Part shown: piece after piece, positions 15,397-24,279 of the stretch
Layout of the letters: each line of letters opens with the position of its first letter
Numbering within the stretch: the first letter of the stretch is position 1
NCBI GenBank assembly: GCA_012517155.1
Contig: JAAYVN010000053.1
Span: 1 to 38,775 of the forward strand
DNA: 38,775 nucleotides
From: Ignavibacteriales bacterium
GTDB lineage: Bacteria; Bacteroidota; Ignavibacteria; Ignavibacteriales; Ignavibacteriaceae
Direction: 5' to 3'
Notes under the pieces: model-generated
The model's input: the letters and a program-made list of their open reading frames with translations, nothing else
Database searches by the model: none
What the model was told of the DNA's origin: nothing
Made by a program: the position numbers and the translations under genes

Positions 15397-16209
15397 TTAC
15401 TTTGCTTCCTTGACGATGCAGAGTTTCCACTCGGTGCCGTAATAGTTCAATGTGGACCACCACACAGTCTTCGTTACCACCTTGGATTTTGAATTATCAA
15501 AGAAAGAGTAATTAGTATTTCCCTTTTCACCCTGAGCAACTTTGTGAGCCGCACTGATAAGTTCCGGAAACTGCTGATAAAGAGTATCCGTAAATGTGTT
15601 CCTTCCTATCTGGGTGGTATCGGAATCCCATAGCATGGTTCCGTCTTTCTGCATGACAAATATATCGTCGATGTCGGACTTGATTACCGGTCTGAGGATT
15701 TTGTTAAAGAAGATCTCTGGTTTTACAAGCATGCTGTAAGAACCTCCCAGAGCGCTGTCGAAGTAGAAAGGGACTTCCATATCGCATGCGTAAAATCCTT
15801 CCACACTCATAAAAAGGAGACTCAATACCGGTTTTTTTGTCTGCCACATTTGAATTACGTGCGCCTGGGCTGATATATCGGCGCCCTCATGATTTTGGTA
15901 TGCTGCAGGCTCAATATACTGCATTATGCCGAGGGGTGTTACAAACGCACAGTCAACCACTTCGGGAAAGTCCAGACACCATTTGGTGAACATGGTGCGG
16001 ATTTTTGTTTCGTTGATTGTTTTTTCTTTTGCAGTGGAATCTGCAAAAGTGGCAAGAGAGTTAAACATTTTGTTTACAACGGTGTTAACCGAATCGCTTA
16101 GCTGTCTTAACAGTTCCTGTTCAGGTTGTGAAACGGTCTCCACGGTATTATCGGAGCAGGAGAAGAATGACAGGGCGGTTATAATCAGCAAAGTTCTGAA
16201 TTTTTTCAT
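15397..16209 (-). CDS. Cache-domain lipoprotein
   Basis: A 270-aa protein with a lipoprotein signal (MKKFRTLLIITALSFFSC, Cys18) followed by an extracytoplasmic Cache-like sensor fold. The diagnostic stretch is VKPEIFFNKILRPVI, then DIFVMQKDGTMLWDSD and QIGRNTFTDTLYQQFPELIS, a pattern shared with Cache sensors of methyl-accepting and histidine-kinase proteins. Here there is no kinase or signalling domain, so it is a free-standing periplasmic ligand-binding lipoprotein. A helical stretch precedes the Cache part. It is convergent with the serpin-like gene. The ligand cannot be predicted. Confidence 0.75.
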   Translation of the reverse strand: MKKFRTLLIITALSFFSCSDNTVETVSQPEQELLRQLSDSVNTVVNKMFNSLATFADSTAKEKTINETKIRTMFTKWCLDFPEVVDCAFVTPLGIMQYIEPAAYQNHEGADISAQAHVIQMWQTKKPVLSLLFMSVEGFYACDMEVPFYFDSALGGSYSMLVKPEIFFNKILRPVIKSDIDDIFVMQKDGTMLWDSDTTQIGRNTFTDTLYQQFPELISAAHKVAQGEKGNTNYSFFDNSKSKVVTKTVWWSTLNYYGTEWKLCIVKEAK

Positions 16210-16525
16210 TTGTGGTTACTCAGGTTTACATTTTTTTTTCTTACTAACAGGTAAAATTACCTCTTTTTAAGAATTTATCAAAATACCGGGACGAAACCAA
16301 TAAGACTTCTTTTCTCACATGTCTTTAAAGTTTAAAGCCATGGGTGCATTGTCCGGCTTCGTCGGAAACACCCACTGAGCTCACAGAGAAAAACTATATA
16401 AGATTGTTTTACAATAAATGACTGCGCCGCCAGATGATTACTTAATGACACCTCTACACCTCAACATCTCACCGAATAAACAAATCAACTTTTCACCTAT
16501 CCACGCAGACATTACTTAATAAACC
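16210..16525. other. Intergenic region with repeat copy C
   Basis: About 315 bases without a gene. It holds dispersed-repeat copy C (16383-16419) and, near 16353-16366, gtccggcttcgtcgg, which resembles the palindromic elements at the left edge. Both flanking genes are on the minus strand, so the promoter of the Cache lipoprotein should lie in its left part. Confidence 0.5.
16383..16419 (+). repeat. Dispersed intergenic repeat, copy C
   Basis: This 37-base block matches bases 62-98 of the window with one mismatch, the right half of copy A. With copies A and B it brackets the RiPP locus and its flanking lipoprotein genes in one orientation. Confidence 0.75.
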
Positions 16526-18991
16526 CTAATAGTTGTTCATCATTTGTATTGATTCGGGCTCTTTTTTGCGATCGGTTATCTTGGGTCCGTTGTTCAGTCT
16601 GTAGGAAAAACCTAAAGATATCTGCTGCTGGTTCGGCTCGAATTTGTTCTCCATTGAGTATCCCGCTCCGCTGGTTGTGCTGGTGAAGCGCATCGACTTT
16701 AATATATCGCTTACCCTGAGGGTTACAGATGCCTTTTTGTCCAGGAAATCATATTTCAACGCCATGTCCATGAAGTAAAATTCGTTCCTCTTGCCCTGCG
16801 GAAATACCATTGCCGGACGGTAGAGCGCGAACACCTGCATTGACAAATCCTCCATCAGTATGAAGTTGGAATTGATCCTTCCGTTCCAGAGGTAATCGTT
16901 TCTGTCTATATTCAATCCCGGCAGCTCGGAGGTGAGTATTTGTTTATAGTAGGAAAGTGTTGCCCCAAGTGTCCACCATTGGAATACGGGAGCCTGATAT
17001 GTGAGATCAATTCCGAAGTTCCGGCTTTTGGCACCGTTCACGAATGTTGTGTTGATTACGCCGTCATTTCCCAGAAATGTGTACTGCGTGATTACATCCG
17101 CTGTGTATCTGTAAAAGAGTACAGGGGTGATTGACTGCTTGCCGAGGAACTTTGTGATTGTGAGTTCCAGTGCGTTTGTGTACTCGGGCGTAAGGGTTAT
17201 TGATCCGTATCGCGCATTGAGGGGATCAATATTGTTTTTCCAGGGGTTCAGCATCCATACGCTTGGTCTGTTGATCCTTCTTCCGTATGTCAGCTGAATC
17301 TGGTCGGTCTCATTGAATTTATATCCTGCGGCAAGGCTGGGGAAAACATCCGTGTAGTTCTGTTCATTTGTTATTTTACCACCGACAAGTTCGGTTTCCG
17401 CGCCGGTATATTCGCTTCTGATGCCTGCCTGATAGTTGAATGCATCGAATATTCCGGAATACATTGCGTATGCCGAGTAGATGTTTTCAGTGTGCCTGAA
17501 CCGGTCTTGCGAGTTCGGCTCCACTATCCACTGTCCCGGAATAATTGCATTTGTCAGTGTGAGGAAGTCGGAGTTGTAATTCCGGATTATCCCCTTTATA
17601 CCGGCTTCGAATTTGTCTCCCTTTTCAAACGGGCGGATATAGTCCGTCTGTGCGGTGTAGGTATTGATAAGGTTGTTCATGTTGTTTTCCCGTGATCCAT
17701 CCGGGAATTGTGAAATGGTATTACTGCCGGTGACCGGGATGAATCCATAGAGTGCGTGAGCATTCATTTCAAAGCGGGAGTAATAAAGGTCCATGGTTAA
17801 CTCGTGCCCCTTTTGTTCAAATTGCCGTTTTGAATTGAATACAACATCCATGCTTTCAAAGGGCTGGGTGGCTTGCAGTGTGCGGCTGTAGGAGCTGTTG
17901 ACCGCGCTGTTCTGATAGTTGTTGAAATTCATATTCCAGCCAATATCCGGAGAGTTGTAACGGTAGTTTGTATAAAGTGTAAAGAAGTATTCGGGGGAGG
18001 GGATAAGATCGAATCCTGCTTTTACGTTGTTCATTTTGAATTTCTCATAGATCATGCCCTCCTGAATGTAGTGGGAGGATGATCCGGAAGATTGTGTTGT
18101 GCGGGTTACCTGATTGGTCACCTTGTTGATTACGCTCATGAAGTCGTAATTCGCGAAGAGGTTGAAAATGCCCGGGTTGTAGTTGAAGTTAAGCGACGAG
18201 TTGTAACGGTCACCGGTTCCGCCGCTTACTGTCATCATGCCGTTAACTCCCTGTTCGCTTTTCTTTTTAAGGTTTATGTTGATAATCCCCGTTATTCCTT
18301 CTGCTTCGTACTTGGCGGAAGGATTGGTTATGATTTCGATATTTTCTATTGCGCTGGAAGGGATTTGCTGCAGCACGTTGTTGTTATTATCCCCTGCAAC
18401 GCTGGATGGTTTCCCGTCTATTAAAATTTTTACGTTCGCTTCTCCGCGGAGGGATACATTCCCTTGTGCATCGACTTCAACTGTGGGGGACATTTTGAGT
18501 ACGTCCACCGCACTGCCGCTTGAGGAGAGGATATTCTTATCCACGTCTATTATTTGTTTTCCTGCTTCGAAACGGACGGTCGGTTTTTCGCCGGTTACGG
18601 AGACTTCTTCCATTTCGACGGGCATGGGCTCAAGTTGTATTTTACGCACATCAAATTCGGTTCTCTCTTCCGTCAGGGTAATTGATTTCAGGACTTTGGT
18701 CTGATACCCGACGAACCGGACCCGGACTGTGTAATTGGAGAGCTGGAGGGACTGGAATTCAAAACTGCCGTTTTTGTCCGTGCTTGTTCCGTTTATATAT
18801 TCCTCATTCTCATCGCGGAGGAGGAGAATGGTTGCCCCGGTTAGCGGCGCTCCGGTGGACTGGTCTATTATCACTCCTTTGATCGTACCGGTTTTTACCG
18901 GTGCACTGAAGATCAGGGAGCAGAGTAAAAGCGTTATCAGGATGGTTAAGAAAACGTCCGTGATTTTAAGTGTCGCTGTTTTCGGTTTCAT
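16526..18991 (-). CDS. TonB-dependent receptor with N-terminal CarboxypepD-like domain
   Basis: An 821-aa outer-membrane protein. A signal peptide ends near residue 30 (LLCSLIFSA), followed by a carboxypeptidase-regulatory-like beta-sandwich (GTIKGVIIDQSTGAPLTGAT, ending VGYQTKVLKSITL), a plug domain (SAVDVLKMSPTVEVDAQGN, VSLRGEANVKILIDGKPSS), and a long beta-barrel of the OMP_b-brl_3 type (INRPSVWMLNPWKNNIDPLN). Such proteins import or bind bulky ligands using TonB energy; some are surface proteins of unknown ligand. No SusD-like partner, riboswitch or regulator lies beside it, so the substrate is open. It ends NNY with no sorting domain. Confidence 0.88.
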   Translation of the reverse strand: MKPKTATLKITDVFLTILITLLLCSLIFSAPVKTGTIKGVIIDQSTGAPLTGATILLLRDENEEYINGTSTDKNGSFEFQSLQLSNYTVRVRFVGYQTKVLKSITLTEERTEFDVRKIQLEPMPVEMEEVSVTGEKPTVRFEAGKQIIDVDKNILSSSGSAVDVLKMSPTVEVDAQGNVSLRGEANVKILIDGKPSSVAGDNNNNVLQQIPSSAIENIEIITNPSAKYEAEGITGIININLKKKSEQGVNGMMTVSGGTGDRYNSSLNFNYNPGIFNLFANYDFMSVINKVTNQVTRTTQSSGSSSHYIQEGMIYEKFKMNNVKAGFDLIPSPEYFFTLYTNYRYNSPDIGWNMNFNNYQNSAVNSSYSRTLQATQPFESMDVVFNSKRQFEQKGHELTMDLYYSRFEMNAHALYGFIPVTGSNTISQFPDGSRENNMNNLINTYTAQTDYIRPFEKGDKFEAGIKGIIRNYNSDFLTLTNAIIPGQWIVEPNSQDRFRHTENIYSAYAMYSGIFDAFNYQAGIRSEYTGAETELVGGKITNEQNYTDVFPSLAAGYKFNETDQIQLTYGRRINRPSVWMLNPWKNNIDPLNARYGSITLTPEYTNALELTITKFLGKQSITPVLFYRYTADVITQYTFLGNDGVINTTFVNGAKSRNFGIDLTYQAPVFQWWTLGATLSYYKQILTSELPGLNIDRNDYLWNGRINSNFILMEDLSMQVFALYRPAMVFPQGKRNEFYFMDMALKYDFLDKKASVTLRVSDILKSMRFTSTTSGAGYSMENKFEPNQQQISLGFSYRLNNGPKITDRKKEPESIQMMNNY

Positions 18992-19202
18992 ATTGTTTAC
19001 CTTTCAAAAAATACTGTGCAAAAATAGTTCCTGCAGGTAAAGCATGTACGGAGTTTTGGATGAGCGGATTTTTCAAGGGACGGGCGTTTCTATTTCCCCT
19101 CAACCGGATATAAGAAAATGGTGAGTTTTGGTTTTGATTTGGTTTCTTTAATTGCGCTGCCTGAAGGTAGTGGCAATTACTGTTTACTTACGAAAAAATG
19201 AC
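18992..19202. other. Short intergenic region
   Basis: About 210 bases upstream of the TonB receptor gene and downstream of the TauE-like gene, both minus strand. It presumably holds the receptor promoter. I see no repeat or RNA motif. Confidence 0.4.
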
Positions 19203-19976
19203 TTATATTACTCCGCCGCCTAATGCAAGAGCGATGATTATTAACAGTATGGCAACCAATGTCTGTATGAATTTCAGTGTGATCTTCTTTAACAACATGT
19301 TTCCGGCTACCGCTCCGGTTATTGCCGCTGAAGTGGCAATAACCACCACCCATATATTGTCTGCTAATCCGGAACTCAGGAATTTTGACGCATACACACT
19401 AAGCCTTGTGAAGTCTATGAAACATGCAACCACCACCCCCGTGGCTATGAAGGCTTCTTTGGTTAATCCCGCTTTGATTAAAAACGCACTTCGTAATGCT
19501 CCCTGATGGCCAGACAGACCTCCGAAAAATCCGCTGAGTAATCCTCCGAGTATCAGCTTGTTTCTTCCGAATTCGAGTTTGTTAAGATACGGCAGCAAAT
19601 CCATCGCCGCGAAGATTATCAGCAGTATTGCGATCATCAGCTTTACGGGATAAATGTGCATTTCTTTGCCAAAGAGTAAATATGTGTGGATGGGGCTCAT
19701 CCCGGACACGCTTATCAATAACGCTGAACCGATGAATGCAGCCACGATTGCCGTGAGACCGAAGCGAAGGAGTACCCCTTTGTCCGCCTTTTTACCGACA
19801 AGAATTAATTTGAAGAGATTGTTGAAAAAGTGCACAACTCCGGTCAGCGCTATCGCCAAATCAACCGGGAAAAAGAGGATAAATACAGGGGAGAGGATTG
19901 TGCCTAGTCCGAAACCCGAAAAGAATGTCAGTATTGAGGCAAAAAAAGCGGTTAGGGCAATTAATAATATTTCCAT
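19203..19976 (-). CDS. TauE/SafE-family (TSUP) membrane permease
   Basis: A 257-aa integral membrane protein with about eight hydrophobic segments and the family features FSGFGLGTILSPVFILFFP near the N-terminus and LGGLLSGFFGGLSGHQGALR in the middle. The two inverted-repeat halves with glycine-rich loops are typical of the sulfite-exporter/TSUP family, which move organic or inorganic sulfur anions and related acids. It starts 19 bases after the upstream M48 gene and is the last gene of a probable five-gene operon. The substrate is unknown. Confidence 0.85.
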   Translation of the reverse strand: MEILLIALTAFFASILTFFSGFGLGTILSPVFILFFPVDLAIALTGVVHFFNNLFKLILVGKKADKGVLLRFGLTAIVAAFIGSALLISVSGMSPIHTYLLFGKEMHIYPVKLMIAILLIIFAAMDLLPYLNKLEFGRNKLILGGLLSGFFGGLSGHQGALRSAFLIKAGLTKEAFIATGVVVACFIDFTRLSVYASKFLSSGLADNIWVVVIATSAAITGAVAGNMLLKKITLKFIQTLVAILLIIIALALGGGVI

Positions 19977-19995
19977 TCATGCGGCAAAGCCGGTA

Positions 19996-20838
19996 TTATT
20001 TCAACCGGCTTTTTATGTTCATAGTATATGCGGTCTTGAATAAAGTAGCATCGTTCGATGTGAACTCCAGCAATTTGAATCCCTGCCCTTTGAGATTCTG
20101 ATTAACCACCGCGATCCTTTCAATCGGATCGGGATGGGTTGACAGGAAGGTTGCAATTTTTCCGCTATTCGATGATACCGTTCCGTCACTCTTCATCTTC
20201 TCGAAGAAGAATTTTACGCCGCCGGGATAATATTTTGTCGTCTTGAGATATTCAACGGACAGACGATCTGCCTGGTCTTCATCGCTCCTGCTGTTCGCGA
20301 GGAATGCAAGTCCGACAAATAAATTGGTTGCAATTTCCGCAAGTGCGGATGGGTTCTGTCCGAGCACCAGACTTAATAGGAGTGAAACTCCGTAATTTGC
20401 GGAGAGCCGTTTTGTTGCATGCCTGCTTTCGATATGGGCAACTTCATGGGCGAGTACTCCAGCAAGCGCGGCTTCGGAGTCGAGGTATTTTAATAAACCC
20501 GTATATACGAATACCGGTCCGCCGGGAAGGGCGAATGCATTCATTACATCGTCCCTTCTGATTATCTCTATCCGGTATTTATAAACATTCCGTTTTTTGA
20601 CCTGCGGCGAGGCAAGTATCGGATTGAAGATATTTTCCTGAATATATTTTTTTAGTGCTGCGTCACCGCTGTTAACCGGGTACTCCTTGGGATTGGCAAG
20701 TATCTGCTGTACGAGATCGTCCCCCAACGCCACTTCGTCCTTGTCGCTAAAAAGATTTATGCCGGTTGAACAGCCGTAAATCAGTGCCGCAAACAAGATC
20801 AGCAAAAGTCCGTTAAGATAAATTCTCCGTTTAAGCAT
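19996..20838 (-). CDS. M48-family zinc metalloprotease lipoprotein (copy 2)
   Basis: A 280-aa lipoprotein precursor (lipobox YGC, Cys23) with an M48 peptidase domain. The zinc motif is HEVAH (His131, Glu132, His135), and the third ligand is probably Glu in the NSRSDEDQADRLS segment. Members of this family (BepA/LoiP-like) degrade or help assemble outer-membrane and periplasmic proteins. It is closely similar along its whole length to the gene just upstream (20860-21705), with shared blocks NAFALPGGPV, YTGLLKYLDSEAALAG and TFLSTHPDPI: a tandem duplication. The spacing to that gene is 21 bases. Confidence 0.92.
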   Translation of the reverse strand: MLKRRIYLNGLLLILFAALIYGCSTGINLFSDKDEVALGDDLVQQILANPKEYPVNSGDAALKKYIQENIFNPILASPQVKKRNVYKYRIEIIRRDDVMNAFALPGGPVFVYTGLLKYLDSEAALAGVLAHEVAHIESRHATKRLSANYGVSLLLSLVLGQNPSALAEIATNLFVGLAFLANSRSDEDQADRLSVEYLKTTKYYPGGVKFFFEKMKSDGTVSSNSGKIATFLSTHPDPIERIAVVNQNLKGQGFKLLEFTSNDATLFKTAYTMNIKSRLK

Positions 20839-20859
20839 ACCCGCCTCCTGAAATTTTAT

Positions 20860-21705
20860 TTATGGGAGTTTGTTTTTAATGTTAACCAGGTATTCGTTCC
20901 TGTAGATATCCGAATTGTTAGATGTGTAAGAAATAACCGGGATACCAAAGGCTTTCATTCTGTTATCCGCATCTTTTATCCTGTCTATCGGATCAGGATG
21001 TGTTGAAAGAAATGTTGCAATCGAATTGCTCTGGGAGGAGACCAATCCATCATCGCGCATTTTCTCGAAGAAGAACTTAACCGCTCCCGGATAGTATCTT
21101 GTATTCCTTAAATAAGTTACGGAGTATTCATCCGCTTCGTTCTCATCACTTCTGCTGTTGGCCAGAAACCCAATACCCACAAACAGATTAGCAGCTATCT
21201 GTGCGAGTTCTGAGGGATTCTGTCCCAGGAGGAGACTAATGAGTATGGAAACCCCGTAATATGCGGTCATTCTGTTTGTTGCGTGCCGTCTTTCGCAGTG
21301 TGCAATTTCATGTGCTATTATTCCCGCTAATGCCGCCTCGGAGTCGAGGTATTTCAGCAGTCCGGTGTAAACATATACAGGACCGCCTGGAAGGGCGAAA
21401 GCATTGTACACATCATCTTTATGAACTATTTCAAGTTTATACTGGAATACGCTTTTCTTCTTGACATCCGGCGATGCAAGAATGTGGTTAAAAATCCTCT
21501 GGGTGATATATGCTTTTATTGAGGGATCCCCGTTGAATATGGGATACTCGGCAACATTTCCTGCCATCTCCTGTTCTACCTGAAGGCCGAGCTGGACATC
21601 ATCAGAATCAGAGAAGAGGTTTATTGCCCCGGTTTCCGGATCACAGGCATAAAATGTGAACACCATGGTTATACCGAATAACAGCGCGAATATCTTTTTT
21701 TTCAT
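20860..21705 (-). CDS. M48-family zinc metalloprotease lipoprotein (copy 1)
   Basis: A 281-aa lipoprotein precursor (MKKKIFALLFGITMVFTFYAC, Cys21) with M48 motif HEIAH (His132, Glu133, His136) and NSRSDENEADEYS supplying the third zinc ligand. Catalytic residues are complete. It is a paralogue of the next gene in the operon. It starts 20 bases after obg. No TPR domain is present, unlike BepA, so a LoiP-like single-domain protease acting at the outer membrane is the best comparison. Confidence 0.92.
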   Translation of the reverse strand: MKKKIFALLFGITMVFTFYACDPETGAINLFSDSDDVQLGLQVEQEMAGNVAEYPIFNGDPSIKAYITQRIFNHILASPDVKKKSVFQYKLEIVHKDDVYNAFALPGGPVYVYTGLLKYLDSEAALAGIIAHEIAHCERRHATNRMTAYYGVSILISLLLGQNPSELAQIAANLFVGIGFLANSRSDENEADEYSVTYLRNTRYYPGAVKFFFEKMRDDGLVSSQSNSIATFLSTHPDPIDRIKDADNRMKAFGIPVISYTSNNSDIYRNEYLVNIKNKLP

Positions 21706-21725
21706 TTTACCACCTTTTTTTATTT

Positions 21726-22718
21726 TTAATAATTTCCTGATATATAGTACCAGACGGTTTCGAGCAATTCCTCAACACCATAGCCTGAAGCGGAGCTGAA
21801 CAGGACTACCGGCGCGTCTGTGTTTCTTATCTTTTTCTTTTTGAATTTTTTTAACTCTTTTTCATCCAGGAGATCAGCTTTGGATAAACCAATGATTGCA
21901 GGCTTCTCTGCCAGCAGGGGAGAATATTGCTTCAATTCGTTTATTAGTATTTTGTAATCCTTCTGAATGTTTTCTGACGTAACGTCAATCAGAAAAAGCA
22001 GGATTTTCGTCCGCTCTATATGCCTCAGGAATTGAAGTCCAAGTCCCTTGCCTTCCGATGCTCCTTCGATTATTCCGGGGATATCCGCAACGGTGAACGA
22101 GTTGTAGTTTTTATACCGCACTATTCCGAGGTTCGGCTCCAGTGTGGTGAACGGGTAATCAGCGATTTTTGGCTTTGCCTCGCTGATTGCGGAAATCAGG
22201 GTTGATTTGCCTGCATTTGGAAAGCCAACAAGCCCCAGATCCGCTATAAGTTTTAACTCGAGAATGACTTTAATCTGTTCCCCGCTTTTTCCTTTTTCGG
22301 CGAAACGCGGAGTTTGATTGGTCGGAGTTGCAAAGTTGGAATTTCCCTTCCCTCCTTTTCCCCCTTTTACAAGCAGGTGTTGTTTGCCCGGGGTATCCGC
22401 ATCAATTATTACCTCTTCTGTTTCAGCATTTTTTATCAGTGTCCCCGGGGGTACTCTGATAATTATGTTTTCTCCTCCCTTGCCGTCTTTCAGGGATGAG
22501 CCACCCGGTTTTCCGTCCTGTGCAAAGTAATCTTTTTTGTATCTGAAATCAAGCAGCGTATGAAGATTCGGATCTGCAACGATAAACACATCCCCTCCCT
22601 TACCGCCGTTTCCGCCTGCGGGTCCCCCTTTCGGGATATACTTTTCCCGTCTGAACGCTACCGCTCCGTCGCCTCCTCTGCCTCCTCTTATTAATATTTC
22701 CGCATAGTCAATAAACAT
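21726..22718 (-). CDS. obg: Obg/CgtA GTPase
   Basis: A 330-aa ribosome-associated GTPase involved in 50S assembly and stress control. The glycine-rich Obg fold fills the first ~155 residues (RGGRGGDGAVAFRREKYIPK, GGPAGGNGGKGGDV). The G domain has G1 GFPNAGKST, switch region TTLEP, G3 DIPGIIEGA, G4 SKAD and G5 SSASG. There is no C-terminal extension. It is followed directly by the M48 pair and preceded, eight bases away, by an uncharacterised gene. Confidence 0.97.
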   Translation of the reverse strand: MFIDYAEILIRGGRGGDGAVAFRREKYIPKGGPAGGNGGKGGDVFIVADPNLHTLLDFRYKKDYFAQDGKPGGSSLKDGKGGENIIIRVPPGTLIKNAETEEVIIDADTPGKQHLLVKGGKGGKGNSNFATPTNQTPRFAEKGKSGEQIKVILELKLIADLGLVGFPNAGKSTLISAISEAKPKIADYPFTTLEPNLGIVRYKNYNSFTVADIPGIIEGASEGKGLGLQFLRHIERTKILLFLIDVTSENIQKDYKILINELKQYSPLLAEKPAIIGLSKADLLDEKELKKFKKKKIRNTDAPVVLFSSASGYGVEELLETVWYYISGNY

Positions 22719-22726
22719 ATTCGTCC

Positions 22727-24223
22727 TTATTGATTAAAATAACTTTCAAGTTTTTCCTTTATTAACAGGATGTTTTTATCGTCCGGTTTAAGATTTTTGA
22801 GGAACGGGACTTCCTCAAGTTTTTTTACCGCATCTTCAAATGTACCGGCATCGCCAAGTATTTCCATTGTGTTAATGAAATCCAGCGGATCCTCACTGAA
22901 GCATTCGGACATGATGCGGTCACTCTCTTTTTCCGAGAAATATTCAGTAAGGGTTTTACGTCCCTCTTTAAAAACGTTTATGGAAGATGGTTCATTGCTT
23001 ATTGGATAAACATCTTTTAGATTCTCAGCAATTTCCATCATGGTAACGTCGAATTCCTCTTCCAGTTTTTTCTGGGCTTCTGCTTCGGGACTTAACGGTT
23101 TTTCCTCATTACCCTCTTCCTGAGTTGATTCCTGCTCCGGCTGTGGAGTGTCTTGCATTGCCGGTTCTTCCGGTTCGGATGCAAACTCCTCAGTTTCCGG
23201 AACGATCTCTTTATCTGGCGGGGTTCCGATTATTTCACTTTGGGCAATCTCTTCCATAACAGGAGTTTCGGGTTTGTTGTTCAATACACCGAAAAGCGTA
23301 TCCTCGCCGAACATGTATTCTTCCGGACCCGGTTCTTCGGGCTTAGCCGGTGTTTCTTCTTCTGCATCTGAAATTCCGGGCTTAAGGTATTCATCGGTTG
23401 CCGGTTCTTCGGGAGCGTATTCCGTTGTTCCGCTATCCCCGATTATTTTTTCGGGTTTTACTGTTACCGGTTTTACCGGTTCACGGAATATTATCTCTTC
23501 AATCATGGACAAACTGCACAAGCCGTTTGTTTCCTCTCCTAATTCAAGTGTTAGGTTTGTGAGAAATAGCGGATCCTCTTTTTCTTTGAGGTAAATCCTC
23601 ACAGCGGAAAGCGGGATGGTTGTGTCATCGGCGGGATTTAAGTATTCCGCAATTTGTTTCAACTCCCTTTTTATCACTTCCCGCGGCTTTGCTTTCATCA
23701 GCTTGTCTTGGAGATTTTGCATTAACTCGGTGAATTCATCTTTAGTGAATTCCGCAAGATTTTTCTTGTCAAAAAAGTTTAGAAGTATCTCTTTAATATA
23801 TGGATAGAAATGGATGTAATTCAGACATATTTTTATCTCCTCCACCGTTTTAACGAACTCCTCGTTATAGATGAATTTTACCAGCGTCCAGCGCGGACGA
23901 AGAAGGTAATAAAGATTATACAAAACCGCCTGCTCTATAAGTTTCGAAACCTCTTCCTGTTTGAGAACGGTTTTGGATTTAATCTCTTTGCTTATTTGCG
24001 AGAAAAGGGATTCGATTACATCCCCTGAATAGTCGAACAAAGAGCGGTGTATTAATTTCTTCCGGTCGGAGTAAACGAGGTAATCAATTTCCGCAGAGAC
24101 GTAAGTTACGATGGCAGGATTGATTCCGGAACCCGACAGCCCTGGAATTGTAAGGTAAGGACCGAGGGTTGAAATCTTTAATAAGTTTTCAGTAATTATT
24201 GTGTTAATTTCAGATTCGAACAT
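22727..24223 (-). CDS. Uncharacterised 498-aa acidic protein upstream of obg
   Basis: I do not recognise this protein. The N-terminal ~240 residues look globular and helical (AEIDYLVYSDRKKLIHRSLF; LYYLLRPRWTLVKFIYNEEF). Residues ~245-400 are a low-complexity acidic, Pro/Glu-rich linker with many EEP and PEE units. The C-terminal ~100 residues are again helical (KKLEEEFDVTMMEIAENLKD). There is no signal peptide or membrane segment, so it is probably cytoplasmic. Its stop is eight bases before the Obg start, indicating co-transcription. The two-domain shape with a flexible tether suggests an adaptor or scaffold, which is inference. Confidence 0.8.
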   Translation of the reverse strand: MFESEINTIITENLLKISTLGPYLTIPGLSGSGINPAIVTYVSAEIDYLVYSDRKKLIHRSLFDYSGDVIESLFSQISKEIKSKTVLKQEEVSKLIEQAVLYNLYYLLRPRWTLVKFIYNEEFVKTVEEIKICLNYIHFYPYIKEILLNFFDKKNLAEFTKDEFTELMQNLQDKLMKAKPREVIKRELKQIAEYLNPADDTTIPLSAVRIYLKEKEDPLFLTNLTLELGEETNGLCSLSMIEEIIFREPVKPVTVKPEKIIGDSGTTEYAPEEPATDEYLKPGISDAEEETPAKPEEPGPEEYMFGEDTLFGVLNNKPETPVMEEIAQSEIIGTPPDKEIVPETEEFASEPEEPAMQDTPQPEQESTQEEGNEEKPLSPEAEAQKKLEEEFDVTMMEIAENLKDVYPISNEPSSINVFKEGRKTLTEYFSEKESDRIMSECFSEDPLDFINTMEILGDAGTFEDAVKKLEEVPFLKNLKPDDKNILLIKEKLESYFNQ

Positions 24224-24235
24224 TGTTTTTGCCGG

Positions 24236-24274
24236 GAAAAAAGAAACCCCTTCCTCCGTCAGGAGAAGAAGGGG
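24236..24274 (-). terminator. Intrinsic terminator of the sdhCAB operon
   Basis: On the minus strand, ccccttcttctcc pairs (with a small bulge) with ggaggaagggg around tgac, followed directly by tttcttttttccc. The hairpin (24247-24274) starts six bases after the sdhB stop codon. This is a textbook rho-independent terminator and separates sdh from the downstream obg operon. Confidence 0.88.
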
Positions 24275-24279
24275 AGTGA

